A DNA stretch of 64,000 bases from the NCBI GenBank assembly GCA_015232015.1, contig JADGAM010000001.1:1734-65733 (forward strand), in the 5' to 3' direction. Origin of the DNA: Oligoflexia bacterium (GTDB lineage Bacteria > Bdellovibrionota > Bacteriovoracia > Bacteriovoracales > Bacteriovoracaceae). The notes beneath the pieces were generated by a model. It saw nothing but the letters and a program-made list of their open reading frames with translations, ran no database searches and was not told where the DNA came from. The first letter of the stretch is position 1; each line of letters starts with the position of its first letter. Of the stretch, positions 48,170 through 58,208 are shown one piece after another. Made by a program: the position numbers and the translations under genes.

Positions 48170-48191
48170 TTCATCTATAATTCATATATAA
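48158..48191 (+). repeat. TTCATCTATAA x3 (last diverged) spanning the stop codon
   Basis: ATTCATCTATAATTCATCTATAATTCATATATAA. Confidence 0.9.
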
Positions 48192-48202
48192 GTAAAGTGA
48201 TA

Positions 48203-50491
48203 TTATTTATGAGACAGGGTAAATACTCCATTCCAGTCTACAGGAGGAGGATTTTCTTTAAAGAGATTACACCTTTCAATATATACCTTTGATGGATTAG
48301 TTTTGTGTTTCAAGTCAGGGTATCTTTTATATTCATATTCAAGAGATTTTTCAAATGTAGCGATGGCCTCATCCCACTTTTTTTCTTTATAAAGTTTTAT
48401 TCCTTGATGGAAAAGATTTTTTAGTGCGATCAAATCCTCATGAGTTTTATCTTTTTCACCCAATAGGTCGTAGGTTGTAACTGGTTCACTCTTACCGACA
48501 ACTTTCATTGTATCTAGCTCTCTCATTTCAAAAGCATCACCTGTTAGCTTTTTTGTATACTCTGAAATTTGAACAAATATTCCATATTGTTTTGCACACT
48601 CTTCTAGACGGGCCGCTAAATTTACGGAGTCACCCATCATAGTATAGTTCATTCTGCTTCGAGACCCCATATTTCCTGTAACAATCTCTCCTGAGTTAAT
48701 ACCAATTCTCATTCTCATATCATGAACAACGATAGGCCACTTCTCACCTTCACTTTTCCACTTCTCCCTTAAAGTAAGAAGATTTTCTTGCATTCTTAGT
48801 GCAACTAAACACGCATTTACTGCATGGTCAGCAAGAGGCATAGGAGCGCCAAAAAAAGCAATGATAGCATCACCTTCATACTTATCAAGTGTTCCTTTAT
48901 GGGCCAGCAATATATCGGTCATAACGGTTAAATATTCATTTAATAACTCTACTAATTGAGGGGCCGTTAATTTCTCTGAAAACGTGGAAAAACCCTGGAT
49001 GTCAGTAAAGTATGCACTAATTAACCCAACTTCACCTCCTAATTTAGGAGGTTCGCCTCGTTTATACATTTCATCAATTAACTCAGGTGAGATGTAACTA
49101 CCAAAAGCACTTTTCAAGAATTTTTTATCCTTATTGGCCAGATAAAAATTAAGAAGAATATTCCAAATGAAAGTACCGCCCATAGAAAAGAAAGCAAAAA
49201 ATAGTGTAATGTTACATCCTTTAGGTAATAAGTAATAGGTATCGAACAGGAATAACAAAACAAAAAATACTGAAACAATTACTGTATCTAATAGAGCATT
49301 ACCGATCATTGAAAATATTACTACGAAAATTGTACCGAAAATTAGAATTCCCCATGACCAATACATCGATTCAGTATCAGACTTAAAAAACTTTCCTTCA
49401 TTAAGCATACTTACAACATTCATATGGAAATATACTCCAGGAAGTACAGGGTCTACGGGAGTATGTCTAATATCATGAGCTGCAAATGCTGTGGAACCAA
49501 TAAAAACCAATTTATCTTTTAATATTTTTTTAAATTCGATATCGTCATCTTTAGCATCTAAAATTTTGTAAACAGATATGGTATTAAATGCAAAACGATT
49601 TCCATACCATCTAACCTTTGCTTCACCATCATTGTTTACATCCGCTTCGCCTTTTTTTAATTTTAAAATAAGATTTTGGCCGCTAAACATATTGGTTTTC
49701 TTTCTCATTCCTAAAACTGTTGAATCACCAGTTAATGCTTGATAAGAGGCCAATGCCAAAGATGGGAAATATGTAGAATCAAAATTTTGTACTAAGGGGT
49801 AGTGCCTAAATATTCCATCAGGATCAGGTTCAGCGTTGATGTATGCAAACATTACATCTACATCCATAAATGCTTTTATGGGAATAGAAGATCCCAGAAC
49901 CATTTTTTCATTTAAAGCATTGCTTTTATCAAGAGGTTCATTGTTGATGGCATACATATAAAGATTATCAGGAGGTTTTGGAAGTCCATCAGGATCTCCC
50001 ATAATAGTGCTAGCATATCCAAGAATAACTTTTCTATCTGCTGTACTTTGAAATTCTTTAATAGCATTGGCCATATCTTGATCAGGAGATTCTTTAGCAC
50101 AATATTTTTCTTCTTCCGGATAGACCGCATCGAATGTTACAACCTTTGCTTCAAATTTATGAAGTTTTTTTATGATTTTCGCAATGATGCTTCTACTCCA
50201 TGGCCAACGACCAATTTTTTTTAATGAATCATCATCAATTGCAAGTAAAACCATTGTGGGTTCAATCTTATTTTTACTAAAGGCCCTTTCTGCTTCAAGA
50301 TTTTGGTTCATTCTAAAATCATAAAATCTATCTTCAAAAAAAGAGACAATAGTTGTGATTGTTCTTACAAAAGGATATGTTGCTTGAACATCTTTTAAAT
50401 CTCTACTATATTGGAAAATAAAAATACTAACGATAGAAATACCAATAATAATAATTAATCCAGAAATACGTATTAAGATTTTTGATAACAC
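48203..50491 (-). CDS. CHASE2-domain adenylate/guanylate cyclase
   Basis: MVLLAIDDDSLKKIGRWPWSRSIIAKII (CHASE2); AYFTDIQGFSTFSEKL...LDKYEGDAIIAFFGAP (class III cyclase). Confidence 0.92.
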   Translation of the reverse strand: MLSKILIRISGLIIIIGISIVSIFIFQYSRDLKDVQATYPFVRTITTIVSFFEDRFYDFRMNQNLEAERAFSKNKIEPTMVLLAIDDDSLKKIGRWPWSRSIIAKIIKKLHKFEAKVVTFDAVYPEEEKYCAKESPDQDMANAIKEFQSTADRKVILGYASTIMGDPDGLPKPPDNLYMYAINNEPLDKSNALNEKMVLGSSIPIKAFMDVDVMFAYINAEPDPDGIFRHYPLVQNFDSTYFPSLALASYQALTGDSTVLGMRKKTNMFSGQNLILKLKKGEADVNNDGEAKVRWYGNRFAFNTISVYKILDAKDDDIEFKKILKDKLVFIGSTAFAAHDIRHTPVDPVLPGVYFHMNVVSMLNEGKFFKSDTESMYWSWGILIFGTIFVVIFSMIGNALLDTVIVSVFFVLLFLFDTYYLLPKGCNITLFFAFFSMGGTFIWNILLNFYLANKDKKFLKSAFGSYISPELIDEMYKRGEPPKLGGEVGLISAYFTDIQGFSTFSEKLTAPQLVELLNEYLTVMTDILLAHKGTLDKYEGDAIIAFFGAPMPLADHAVNACLVALRMQENLLTLREKWKSEGEKWPIVVHDMRMRIGINSGEIVTGNMGSRSRMNYTMMGDSVNLAARLEECAKQYGIFVQISEYTKKLTGDAFEMRELDTMKVVGKSEPVTTYDLLGEKDKTHEDLIALKNLFHQGIKLYKEKKWDEAIATFEKSLEYEYKRYPDLKHKTNPSKVYIERCNLFKENPPPVDWNGVFTLSHK

Positions 50492-50518
50492 GATTTATCC
50501 TTATTGTAAGAGTAGAAT

Positions 50519-51376
50519 TCACAGATGTTTTAAAATAATTTTTATTTTAGGTAATGAACAACAAGTGTCTACTAATAATGCTATTTTTTGTTTTATCCAA
50601 GAATTAATATTTTTATCAGGATAATTTATGACCTTATCTTTATAGGCATCAGAATAAATCAGAGGTAGTTCAAAATTTATTAATGAAAGAAGATTTTTAG
50701 AATGGATTTGTTTATTACTATTTTGATATAGGTTTAATAAGTTAGATGTATTATATATTGCCAGATCGTTATCCAAATCATGTATTCTGAGTGCTTTAAA
50801 TTTCAAAATACGGGCAGCTAATTTCATTAGCATATTTGAGTATTTTTTTAATTTCAAAGATGTTAATTCACAATCAGAAAAATTTATTAATTTAGCATCT
50901 TTTTCAAATCGGGAAGTGAAAATTCCACAGATCGTTTCATTGCGTGTTTTTATTGTATTATATATTTCAACTAGTGTAGATGTGTGGTGTGTCCCGGTAT
51001 AAGGATAAAAAACACAATAATTATTTCTTTTATTATCCTTAAACAATTTTTGAATAAAAAGTGATAGCGACAATGGTTGTGGACCGAAATTAAAATCTTC
51101 ATCTTTTATTTCAAGAAGATAAATTTTTTGTTCAATTTTTTTTTGAATAAGATCAACTCTTTCTTTAAGAGATATTGGATTGACGACATTACAACTATAA
51201 TTAGAATAAATTATAGTAAAAGTATGTGGTATTGATAAACTAGTTAGAACCTCATTTAAATTTATTATAGTTTGAGACAATGAAGATATAATAGTATGTG
51301 AGAGATTTAGATTTAAATTCTCATCGATTATGGAATTTAGGTGCACTTGTAAAGGAATAAAAATATTTAAAGACAT
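50519..51376 (-). CDS. Hypothetical protein
   Basis: 285 aa ORF, no recognised motif. Confidence 0.5.
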   Translation of the reverse strand: MSLNIFIPLQVHLNSIIDENLNLNLSHTIISSLSQTIINLNEVLTSLSIPHTFTIIYSNYSCNVVNPISLKERVDLIQKKIEQKIYLLEIKDEDFNFGPQPLSLSLFIQKLFKDNKRNNYCVFYPYTGTHHTSTLVEIYNTIKTRNETICGIFTSRFEKDAKLINFSDCELTSLKLKKYSNMLMKLAARILKFKALRIHDLDNDLAIYNTSNLLNLYQNSNKQIHSKNLLSLINFELPLIYSDAYKDKVINYPDKNINSWIKQKIALLVDTCCSLPKIKIILKHL

Positions 51377-51410
51377 ATATATTAAAATTAAATGAAGAGT
51401 AGAAAGAAAG

Positions 51411-54065
51411 TCAATTGTTTAAATTTTTATAAACAATTTCATAAACATTTTTTGAAAGAGTTGAGCTAATTAATTTAGTTAATTGTAAGTGGATTAATTC
51501 CCGCCTGTTTTGTTCAAGCCTTTTGTAGTTATTAAATACGCGAATAATAGCAGAAGAGAGCATTGGATTATTTTTGTCAATTTCAAGAACTAGAGAAGTC
51601 AAGAATTGATAATTCAAATCTGCTTGATGAATATCTTTATGATGAAATGTAACATGATTATTACTCCAAGTTGATATTAATGCTCTTGTAATATTGGGAA
51701 CTAAAATATTAAACTTTGGATCTTTCATCAAGATTTTTACTCTATCAGTAGTATCTGAAAGATCAGAGCTTGCTTGGACAGTAAACCATTTTAATAGAGT
51801 AAGTTGGTCTTCTTTAAAAAGATCATAGAAAAATTGATAAGCATGAAATCTATCTTCCGTATTAATGTTTGATAATTCAATCATAGCGTATAATCTATCA
51901 GTCATATTGGTGGCATCGTAGAATTGTTTAGTACAAAGCTTGATCTTATTTGCATCTGGATTTGTATAAAGACCAGCATCGATCATTAAATAATGAAGGG
52001 CCACATTTTTTAATGCTCTCTGAGAAGCAGAGTATTTATTAAGAATATCCTTACTATTTTTTAAAGTATCATTTAATTTATGATAGATTTCTTCAAATTT
52101 ATTATAATAAGTTTTACTTAATTCTCTTTCAAGGAATTGTCGTGCTTGATAAATTAAATGATAGTCAATAAGATTTAAATCATTTGTAATGATAGAAATA
52201 GTAGGTACTGTTAGAATCATCGATTTGAAAGTGTTATCTAATAATTGATCATCAAGCAATCTTCCGTAAGCGCGCAAATAACCTTCATGTAACTTAAGTT
52301 CAATATTATTTTTTTGATCGCTCATTAGATCTTTGATTATTCTAATGGTAAGCGTTTGCATGGCCTCAAAGCGATTAAAAGCATCAGAATCGTTTGCCAT
52401 TAAAAAAATCAATTCATCGGTTGAGTAGGGTATATTTAATTTTATAGGTGCTGAAAAGCCTCTATTAATGGAAGGAATTACTTTGCTCTTGATGTTTTTA
52501 AATACAAAAGAATTCTCTTCAGAATTTAAAGATAATATTTTTGAGTGCTTCTTATCCTCAGTTCCATTTTCATCGATTAATCCAATAGCAAGAGGAATTA
52601 AAAGTGGTCCTTTTTTATCATCATCTTTGGTTTGTTGTTTCGTTTTTATAGTGAAAGTTTGTTTTTGCTCATCATAATGATAGTCAATTGTTACTGTTGG
52701 AGTTCCTGCTCTCTCATACCAAAGCTTAAATTGTGATAAGTTGATATTGGATGCTTTTTCCATGGCAAAAATAAAATCTTCAGTGGTGACTGCTTTGCCA
52801 TCAAAAAGTTCAAAGTATTTTGTGATTCCCTTTTTGAAATTATCCATTCCAATAAGTGTGGCAATCATTCTGATAACTTCGGCACCTTTGTTGTAAACAG
52901 TGGCGGTGTAAAAATTATTTATCTCAATATAAGAAGGTGGTCTTATAGGATGAGACATGGGACCCGCATCTTCTGCAAATTGGGAGGTACGCAAATCTTT
53001 CACGTTGGAGATTCGCTTCTCAGAGCGAGAGTTTAAATCACTAGAAAATTCTTGATCTCTAAAAACTGTCAGGCCCTCTTTAAGAGTTAATTGAAACCAA
53101 TCTCTACATGTTACACGATTCCCTGTCCAATTATGAAAATATTCATGACCAATAACCGATTCAATGCCTAAAAAATCTTGATCAGTAGCAGTTTTAACAT
53201 CAGCAAGTACATACTTGCTGTTAAAAATATTAAGACCTTTATTTTCCATTGCACCCATATTGAATGAGTCTACTGCAACTATCATATAAATGGATAAGTC
53301 ATACTCCAGTCCAAATACCTCCTCATCCCAGCTCATGGCCCGCTTTAGTGCCTCCATTGCAGAATAACAGCGAGATTCATTACCCTTGTCACAATAGATT
53401 CTCAAATCAATATTTTTATTTGAACGAGAGATATATCGATCTTTAATGATGCCTAAATCGCCGGCCACTAAAGCAAAAAGATAGCAAGGTTTTGGGAAGG
53501 GATCTTTCCACGTCACATAATGACGGTGGCCATCGTTTATATCACCCTTGGCCACTTGATTACCATTGGAGAGTAGAATTGGATAAAGCTCTTTGTTAGC
53601 AATAATCATAGTAGTAAAACTAGACATGATATCAGGGCGATCAATAAAGTAGGTAATCTTTCTCATTCCTTCTGGTTCATTTTGAGTACAAAAAATATTT
53701 CCTGATTTATATAATCCTTCCAAAGTTTTATTATTGCTGGGATCTATTTCTGTAATTGTTTCTAAAATAAATTTCGATTTATTTAAGGGTAGATTTTTGC
53801 TATCAATAATTAATTTTTCATTATCAATTTTATATTTACTCTCATTTAATTTTTTACCATTGAGAGATATTTTCTGTAGTTTAAGATTTTGCCCGTTAAG
53901 AATTAAAGGCCTATTGTTTTTATTATTTTTTACAATCTTTAATCTTGCATGTACTAATGTTTTATTTTCATCTAGTTCAAAACACAAATCAACTTTGGGA
54001 ATAAGATACTCTGGTGGTTTATAGTCTTTTAAGTAAATAGATTGAGGATTTGAAATATTATCCAT
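51411..54065 (-). CDS. pepN: Aminopeptidase N (M1 metallopeptidase)
   Basis: MGAMENKGLNIFN, IGHEYFHNWTGNRVTCRDWFQLTLKEGLTVFRDQEF. Start set at 54065 (SD AAAGGAGTT) rather than 54143. Confidence 0.93.
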   Translation of the reverse strand: MDNISNPQSIYLKDYKPPEYLIPKVDLCFELDENKTLVHARLKIVKNNKNNRPLILNGQNLKLQKISLNGKKLNESKYKIDNEKLIIDSKNLPLNKSKFILETITEIDPSNNKTLEGLYKSGNIFCTQNEPEGMRKITYFIDRPDIMSSFTTMIIANKELYPILLSNGNQVAKGDINDGHRHYVTWKDPFPKPCYLFALVAGDLGIIKDRYISRSNKNIDLRIYCDKGNESRCYSAMEALKRAMSWDEEVFGLEYDLSIYMIVAVDSFNMGAMENKGLNIFNSKYVLADVKTATDQDFLGIESVIGHEYFHNWTGNRVTCRDWFQLTLKEGLTVFRDQEFSSDLNSRSEKRISNVKDLRTSQFAEDAGPMSHPIRPPSYIEINNFYTATVYNKGAEVIRMIATLIGMDNFKKGITKYFELFDGKAVTTEDFIFAMEKASNINLSQFKLWYERAGTPTVTIDYHYDEQKQTFTIKTKQQTKDDDKKGPLLIPLAIGLIDENGTEDKKHSKILSLNSEENSFVFKNIKSKVIPSINRGFSAPIKLNIPYSTDELIFLMANDSDAFNRFEAMQTLTIRIIKDLMSDQKNNIELKLHEGYLRAYGRLLDDQLLDNTFKSMILTVPTISIITNDLNLIDYHLIYQARQFLERELSKTYYNKFEEIYHKLNDTLKNSKDILNKYSASQRALKNVALHYLMIDAGLYTNPDANKIKLCTKQFYDATNMTDRLYAMIELSNINTEDRFHAYQFFYDLFKEDQLTLLKWFTVQASSDLSDTTDRVKILMKDPKFNILVPNITRALISTWSNNHVTFHHKDIHQADLNYQFLTSLVLEIDKNNPMLSSAIIRVFNNYKRLEQNRRELIHLQLTKLISSTLSKNVYEIVYKNLNN

Positions 54066-54100
54066 AAATATAACTCCTTTATTAATTAATTTACTTAAAT

Positions 54101-55057
54101 TTAAGATATTCTTTCTAAAACAGCAATGAAAAGTGGGCCCCAACCACTATTATCTGGTAAAATTATTTTTCCATACTTAGTGTTTTCTGCAATATTAGAA
54201 AGGAGTTTATGAGAAGAAGAAGACGATGATGAAGAATAAGATAATATATTAAAACGCTCTTTTCTACGATGGTCATTAATTAATTTATCTATTAAGAAGT
54301 CATTTTCTAGAGGAGAAATTGAGCAAGTACAATATGCTATTTTGCCTCCTACTTTTAAGCACTGTAGTGCCGAACAAAGCATACTATACTGCATTTTAGA
54401 GAGGTATTTAGTTCTATTTACCTTCCATTGTGCTATCAAATCAGTTGATTTTAATAGATGTCCCTCTGATGAACAAGGAGCATCTAATAATATCTTATCA
54501 TATTTATTTTTTTCATTTGAAAGAAGGCACCATTTAGAGGCATCAAAACCTTTTATTTTAATTTTCTCATTAATTAGTTCAGAGGGAAGGTAATTTTTTA
54601 ATGTTCTAATTAATCTCATTCGACGATTATTAGACAATTCATTGGCCACAAGTTTTCCTTGACTTGGACTTTGATTTTGACTTTGTAGATAATCAACAAT
54701 ACAAAGAGTTTTTCCTCCTGGTGCTGCACACATATCGAGTACTAAATCATTTTCTTTTATATCAAGTAACGACACAGCTAAAATAGATGCCAAATCTAAG
54801 AGATAATAATTGAAAAGACCATTAGTAGTTGCGGCGGGAGATGGAACTTGTATATTTTCTATCTGGTAACAAAATTTTAAATCAATGGGAGCTATAGCTG
54901 AAGAAATAAGTGAAACATTAGTATTATCATTATCAAAATCAGCAAATTTATTTATTTTTAAAATATATTTGTTTTTAGGAGCGACTAAAGCATCTCGTAA
55001 TTTAATCCATCTATCGCCATAAAGATTTTGATAATAGTTTTCAAAGTCATTAATCAT
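54101..55057 (-). CDS. RsmB/NSUN-family RNA m5C methyltransferase
   Basis: VLDMCAAPGGKTLCIVDYL; LLDAPCSSEGHLLKS; GGKIAYCTCSISPLENDFLIDKL. Confidence 0.88.
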   Translation of the reverse strand: MINDFENYYQNLYGDRWIKLRDALVAPKNKYILKINKFADFDNDNTNVSLISSAIAPIDLKFCYQIENIQVPSPAATTNGLFNYYLLDLASILAVSLLDIKENDLVLDMCAAPGGKTLCIVDYLQSQNQSPSQGKLVANELSNNRRMRLIRTLKNYLPSELINEKIKIKGFDASKWCLLSNEKNKYDKILLDAPCSSEGHLLKSTDLIAQWKVNRTKYLSKMQYSMLCSALQCLKVGGKIAYCTCSISPLENDFLIDKLINDHRRKERFNILSYSSSSSSSSHKLLSNIAENTKYGKIILPDNSGWGPLFIAVLERIS

Positions 55058-55163
55058 TTGTTACTTATTTTGTTTATTTGCTTTTATTGTGGTGAATTAG
55101 CATAATTTTATTAACCCATTCTAAAATCCATACATAGAATTAAAGTTATTAAGTTCCCATTTC

Positions 55164-55427
55164 TTACTTTCTCAAACGAAATCTCTGAAAATCTCCCCCC
55201 ATAGTTCTATTTCCAGTAACATTAGCGATTATTTTACAAAAATATGAATCATTTGGGCAATCTCCCTCACCTACCAAAAACATTTTTAATTTGTTAGCTA
55301 TGGAAAAACATAAAGAACCAATCACCGCAAACATTAGTAAATACTCAACAGCTGTTTGCCCTCGTTTGCCTATTTTAGAAAATACTCTACAAATATGCTT
55401 TATTATTTTCGCTATAAATATGTTCAT
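55164..55427 (-). CDS. Flp/class-III-like pilin subunit
   Basis: GKRGQTAVEYLLMFAVIGSLCFSIANKL: basic leader followed by hydrophobic helix with TAVEY. Confidence 0.6.
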   Translation of the reverse strand: MNIFIAKIIKHICRVFSKIGKRGQTAVEYLLMFAVIGSLCFSIANKLKMFLVGEGDCPNDSYFCKIIANVTGNRTMGGDFQRFRLRK

Positions 55428-55435
55428 ATTTTATA

Positions 55436-56830
55436 TTATAACAGATGATGATTGATTTTTAGCAAGATAGGTATTAAACCGCACCCTTCGACAATTATTT
55501 TTTCATTTGAATAATTATTTATTGTTTTAGCAATCTTTTTGTACTTTTTAATATTATTTAAGCTAACTGTTTGTTCTATTAAATTTGGTAAATTTGATAA
55601 ACTTGGTAAAGTTGATATTTTTGATAAATTATGTAGATTTGAATCTGCGACGTCTGCGTGAAAAGCTGAGATCGCCATCTTATTGACAGTGTTTCCGCTA
55701 AGACCGAAACTGCTTTCACATGAATTTAATATTTTATTTTTGTAATAGTTGTGACTAAATCCCTCTTTTTTAATATATGGGACGAAGTAATCGCCAGATG
55801 ATTTAATTTCAATATATGGTATGTCTTCTAAAATAGAGTTAATACTAGAGATAATCAAATTGTTAGATAACCTTAAAGGATAAGGATTATTTTGAGTGAA
55901 TTGAAGATATGAATAAGTAAAATTTGTATCAACACCATAATCACCATAATCATAATAATCACATAATTTTATATTTTTTTCTTTTTGGTCTTGTTTTTGT
56001 TCGTGCTCTTGAGCAAGAACGCCCCCTCTTCTAATAAACATTTCATTTAATTCTTTATTTAATTTTTTTACATTTAAATTATAACTTGGCGAAAGTAGAG
56101 AAACAAATAGTTCAAATATAGTAAAATTATTAGAATGGTTACCTATGTAATGAATGGTTATTAATTGTAAAAGATCGTTGAAAGTTTTTAAGAATAATTT
56201 TTCAGTAGATAGTACTTTAGCTTTTTGAATATTAAAAATTGTTGTAATGAAACTTTGTAATATTTTAAAATAATTTTGTTGATTATTTTCTAAACCGCAA
56301 TTACATAGATCACACTTAAATGTAAAATATTTTTCATCGATCTTTCGAAAGTTAGTTTTACCTTCTTCTAATAACAGAGAGCAGATATTTTCTATATGTT
56401 TATAAAAATGCTCCTCAATTAAGGGTAGATCTTCATTAGTTATTTCAGTTGGATCCATAAATAAAAAAGGAAATTTTCTAAGTATCTCCTTTAAATTTCT
56501 TTGAACACTATTTCCAAGCAGTATTTGTTTACCCTCGAAAACGATAGTGTATGTATCCTTATTGATGTAATTATCTAAATATTTCAAAGGAACAATATTG
56601 TATTTATTTGCAATTTTTTTTATGAGAGACAATTCTAAGAGATTAATCTTTTCTATTATATTTCGGGGTATGTTAATTTGTGGATTATCAATTATTAAAA
56701 CTTTATGCCCAATATTTAGTAAATGTATACCAATTATATAAGAGATAAAATTTTCTGCCTTTAAAATATAATCATAAACATTATTCATATTTTTTTTCAG
56801 GCCCTTAAATTTTTTGCATAAAATTTTCAA
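55436..56830 (-). CDS. Hypothetical protein, weak resemblance to an FAD/NAD-binding oxidoreductase N-terminus
   Basis: YDYILKAENFISYIIGIHLLNIGHKVLIIDN; CxxC pair CDLCNCG; contains in-frame dispersed repeat. Confidence 0.5.
   Translation of the reverse strand: MKILCKKFKGLKKNMNNVYDYILKAENFISYIIGIHLLNIGHKVLIIDNPQINIPRNIIEKINLLELSLIKKIANKYNIVPLKYLDNYINKDTYTIVFEGKQILLGNSVQRNLKEILRKFPFLFMDPTEITNEDLPLIEEHFYKHIENICSLLLEEGKTNFRKIDEKYFTFKCDLCNCGLENNQQNYFKILQSFITTIFNIQKAKVLSTEKLFLKTFNDLLQLITIHYIGNHSNNFTIFELFVSLLSPSYNLNVKKLNKELNEMFIRRGGVLAQEHEQKQDQKEKNIKLCDYYDYGDYGVDTNFTYSYLQFTQNNPYPLRLSNNLIISSINSILEDIPYIEIKSSGDYFVPYIKKEGFSHNYYKNKILNSCESSFGLSGNTVNKMAISAFHADVADSNLHNLSKISTLPSLSNLPNLIEQTVSLNNIKKYKKIAKTINNYSNEKIIVEGCGLIPILLKINHHLL
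55641..55695 (-). repeat. Dispersed ORF-compatible repeat, in-frame copy inside 55436..56830
   Basis: Reverse complement GAAACACTGTCAATAAGATGGCGATCTCAGCTTTTCACGCAGACGTCGCAGATTC; encodes NTVNKMAISAFHADVADS. Confidence 0.85.
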
Positions 56831-58208
56831 AAGGAATTTTCATGCTAGCAATTAACTTTTCTCTCGTGCTGGTATTTATGTTAATGCTTTTATCACAGTT
56901 TGTATTTGTAGATACAACATCATAAAAAGTTGATAATTCATTAATAATAAATATCTCATTTTTTGAAATTTCTTTTACTAACTCATACTCAGTTGAACGA
57001 AAAACTTTTGGTCCAACATAAGTCAAGCAGTTGGATAAATAGGGTTCAATAACAGAGTGTATAGATCTACCATGTCCCCCTCCCACAAATGCATGAGCAT
57101 AAAGAGAATATAATTCGCAAAGGATGCCTTTGATAGCAAAAATAATGATTCCATTTGTTTTAGCAATTTTTTCAAAGATCTCTTCTTTTGATTCATTTAT
57201 TTCATTAATTACATAAACAGGTAATTGACTCTCATAGGAAATTGTATTTATAATTTTTTGCAAAGAATTTTCATCTAATAAGTGAGGCACAATAGCGACA
57301 TGGATATCTTTGCTAATAATTGCTTCAATTAAACGTTTATTATCAAATATTTTTGCTTCAATTTCCCAAAAACTACCTAAGATAATGGTATTATCTTTAG
57401 GAAAAGAACTAATAAATTTTTGAAGTTGATTAAAAAATGAAAGAGAATTAAGTTTTGTTAAGCGATTTTTTACTCTCTCTGCAACTTGAAGAATGCGAAT
57501 ATCCATGGTCGATGTATCGATTTTAAAATGTTTTTTAAAACGCTCTTCATCTAAGGGAGTAGGAGTAATAATTTGATCGAAAGAATTATAAATAAATTTA
57601 TAATAGTAGTAATTAATAATATTTTTTTTAATTTTATTTAATTTGTCTTTAAGAGTTGCGGATAAGAGTACAAAATAAATATCTGCTCTTCTACCAAAAA
57701 GCATCAACTCAGGAAAAAAATCATAACGACAAAGTATTAAAGTTGAGGCACTAATCCATTTGCTCACAGATGTAGTATGGTAATCAATACCAGCACAATT
57801 AACATAATTAACATAAGGGAAATATGTGACTAGAGGTAATCTTAATATTCTAAGGTTGTCAGGATATTTTTCATATAAATTAATTACATTTTTTTCAACA
57901 CTCTCTGAACAAAATATAATTTCTAGTAATTGATTGTCATTAAGCAATTTATTAATTAATGGACGAATTTGTTCTAATTCTCCTTCGCTAGAGATTTCAA
58001 ATGCTACTTTTGCTTTTTTGTTATCTAATTTAAAAGAACGAGAAGATAGAGAGGAAGGCAAAGAGAAAGAATTTTTATTTTCAAAAGATTTTCTTTGTTT
58101 AATAAAAGGAATGAATTTTACTAAAATAAAATTAGTTAACGGATATAACAGCATAGGCCATAAAATATAGAGAAAAAATCTGTAAGATAATGTAAAAAAC
58201 ATTTTCAT
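56805..58208 (-). CDS. waaA: 3-deoxy-D-manno-octulosonic acid transferase-like glycosyltransferase
   Basis: FEISSEGELEQIRPLI (conserved SxGE), LILCRYDFFPELM, FVGGGHGRSIHSVIEPYLSNCLTYVGP. Confidence 0.75.
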   Translation of the reverse strand: MKMFFTLSYRFFLYILWPMLLYPLTNFILVKFIPFIKQRKSFENKNSFSLPSSLSSRSFKLDNKKAKVAFEISSEGELEQIRPLINKLLNDNQLLEIIFCSESVEKNVINLYEKYPDNLRILRLPLVTYFPYVNYVNCAGIDYHTTSVSKWISASTLILCRYDFFPELMLFGRRADIYFVLLSATLKDKLNKIKKNIINYYYYKFIYNSFDQIITPTPLDEERFKKHFKIDTSTMDIRILQVAERVKNRLTKLNSLSFFNQLQKFISSFPKDNTIILGSFWEIEAKIFDNKRLIEAIISKDIHVAIVPHLLDENSLQKIINTISYESQLPVYVINEINESKEEIFEKIAKTNGIIIFAIKGILCELYSLYAHAFVGGGHGRSIHSVIEPYLSNCLTYVGPKVFRSTEYELVKEISKNEIFIINELSTFYDVVSTNTNCDKSININTSTREKLIASMKIPFENFMQKI

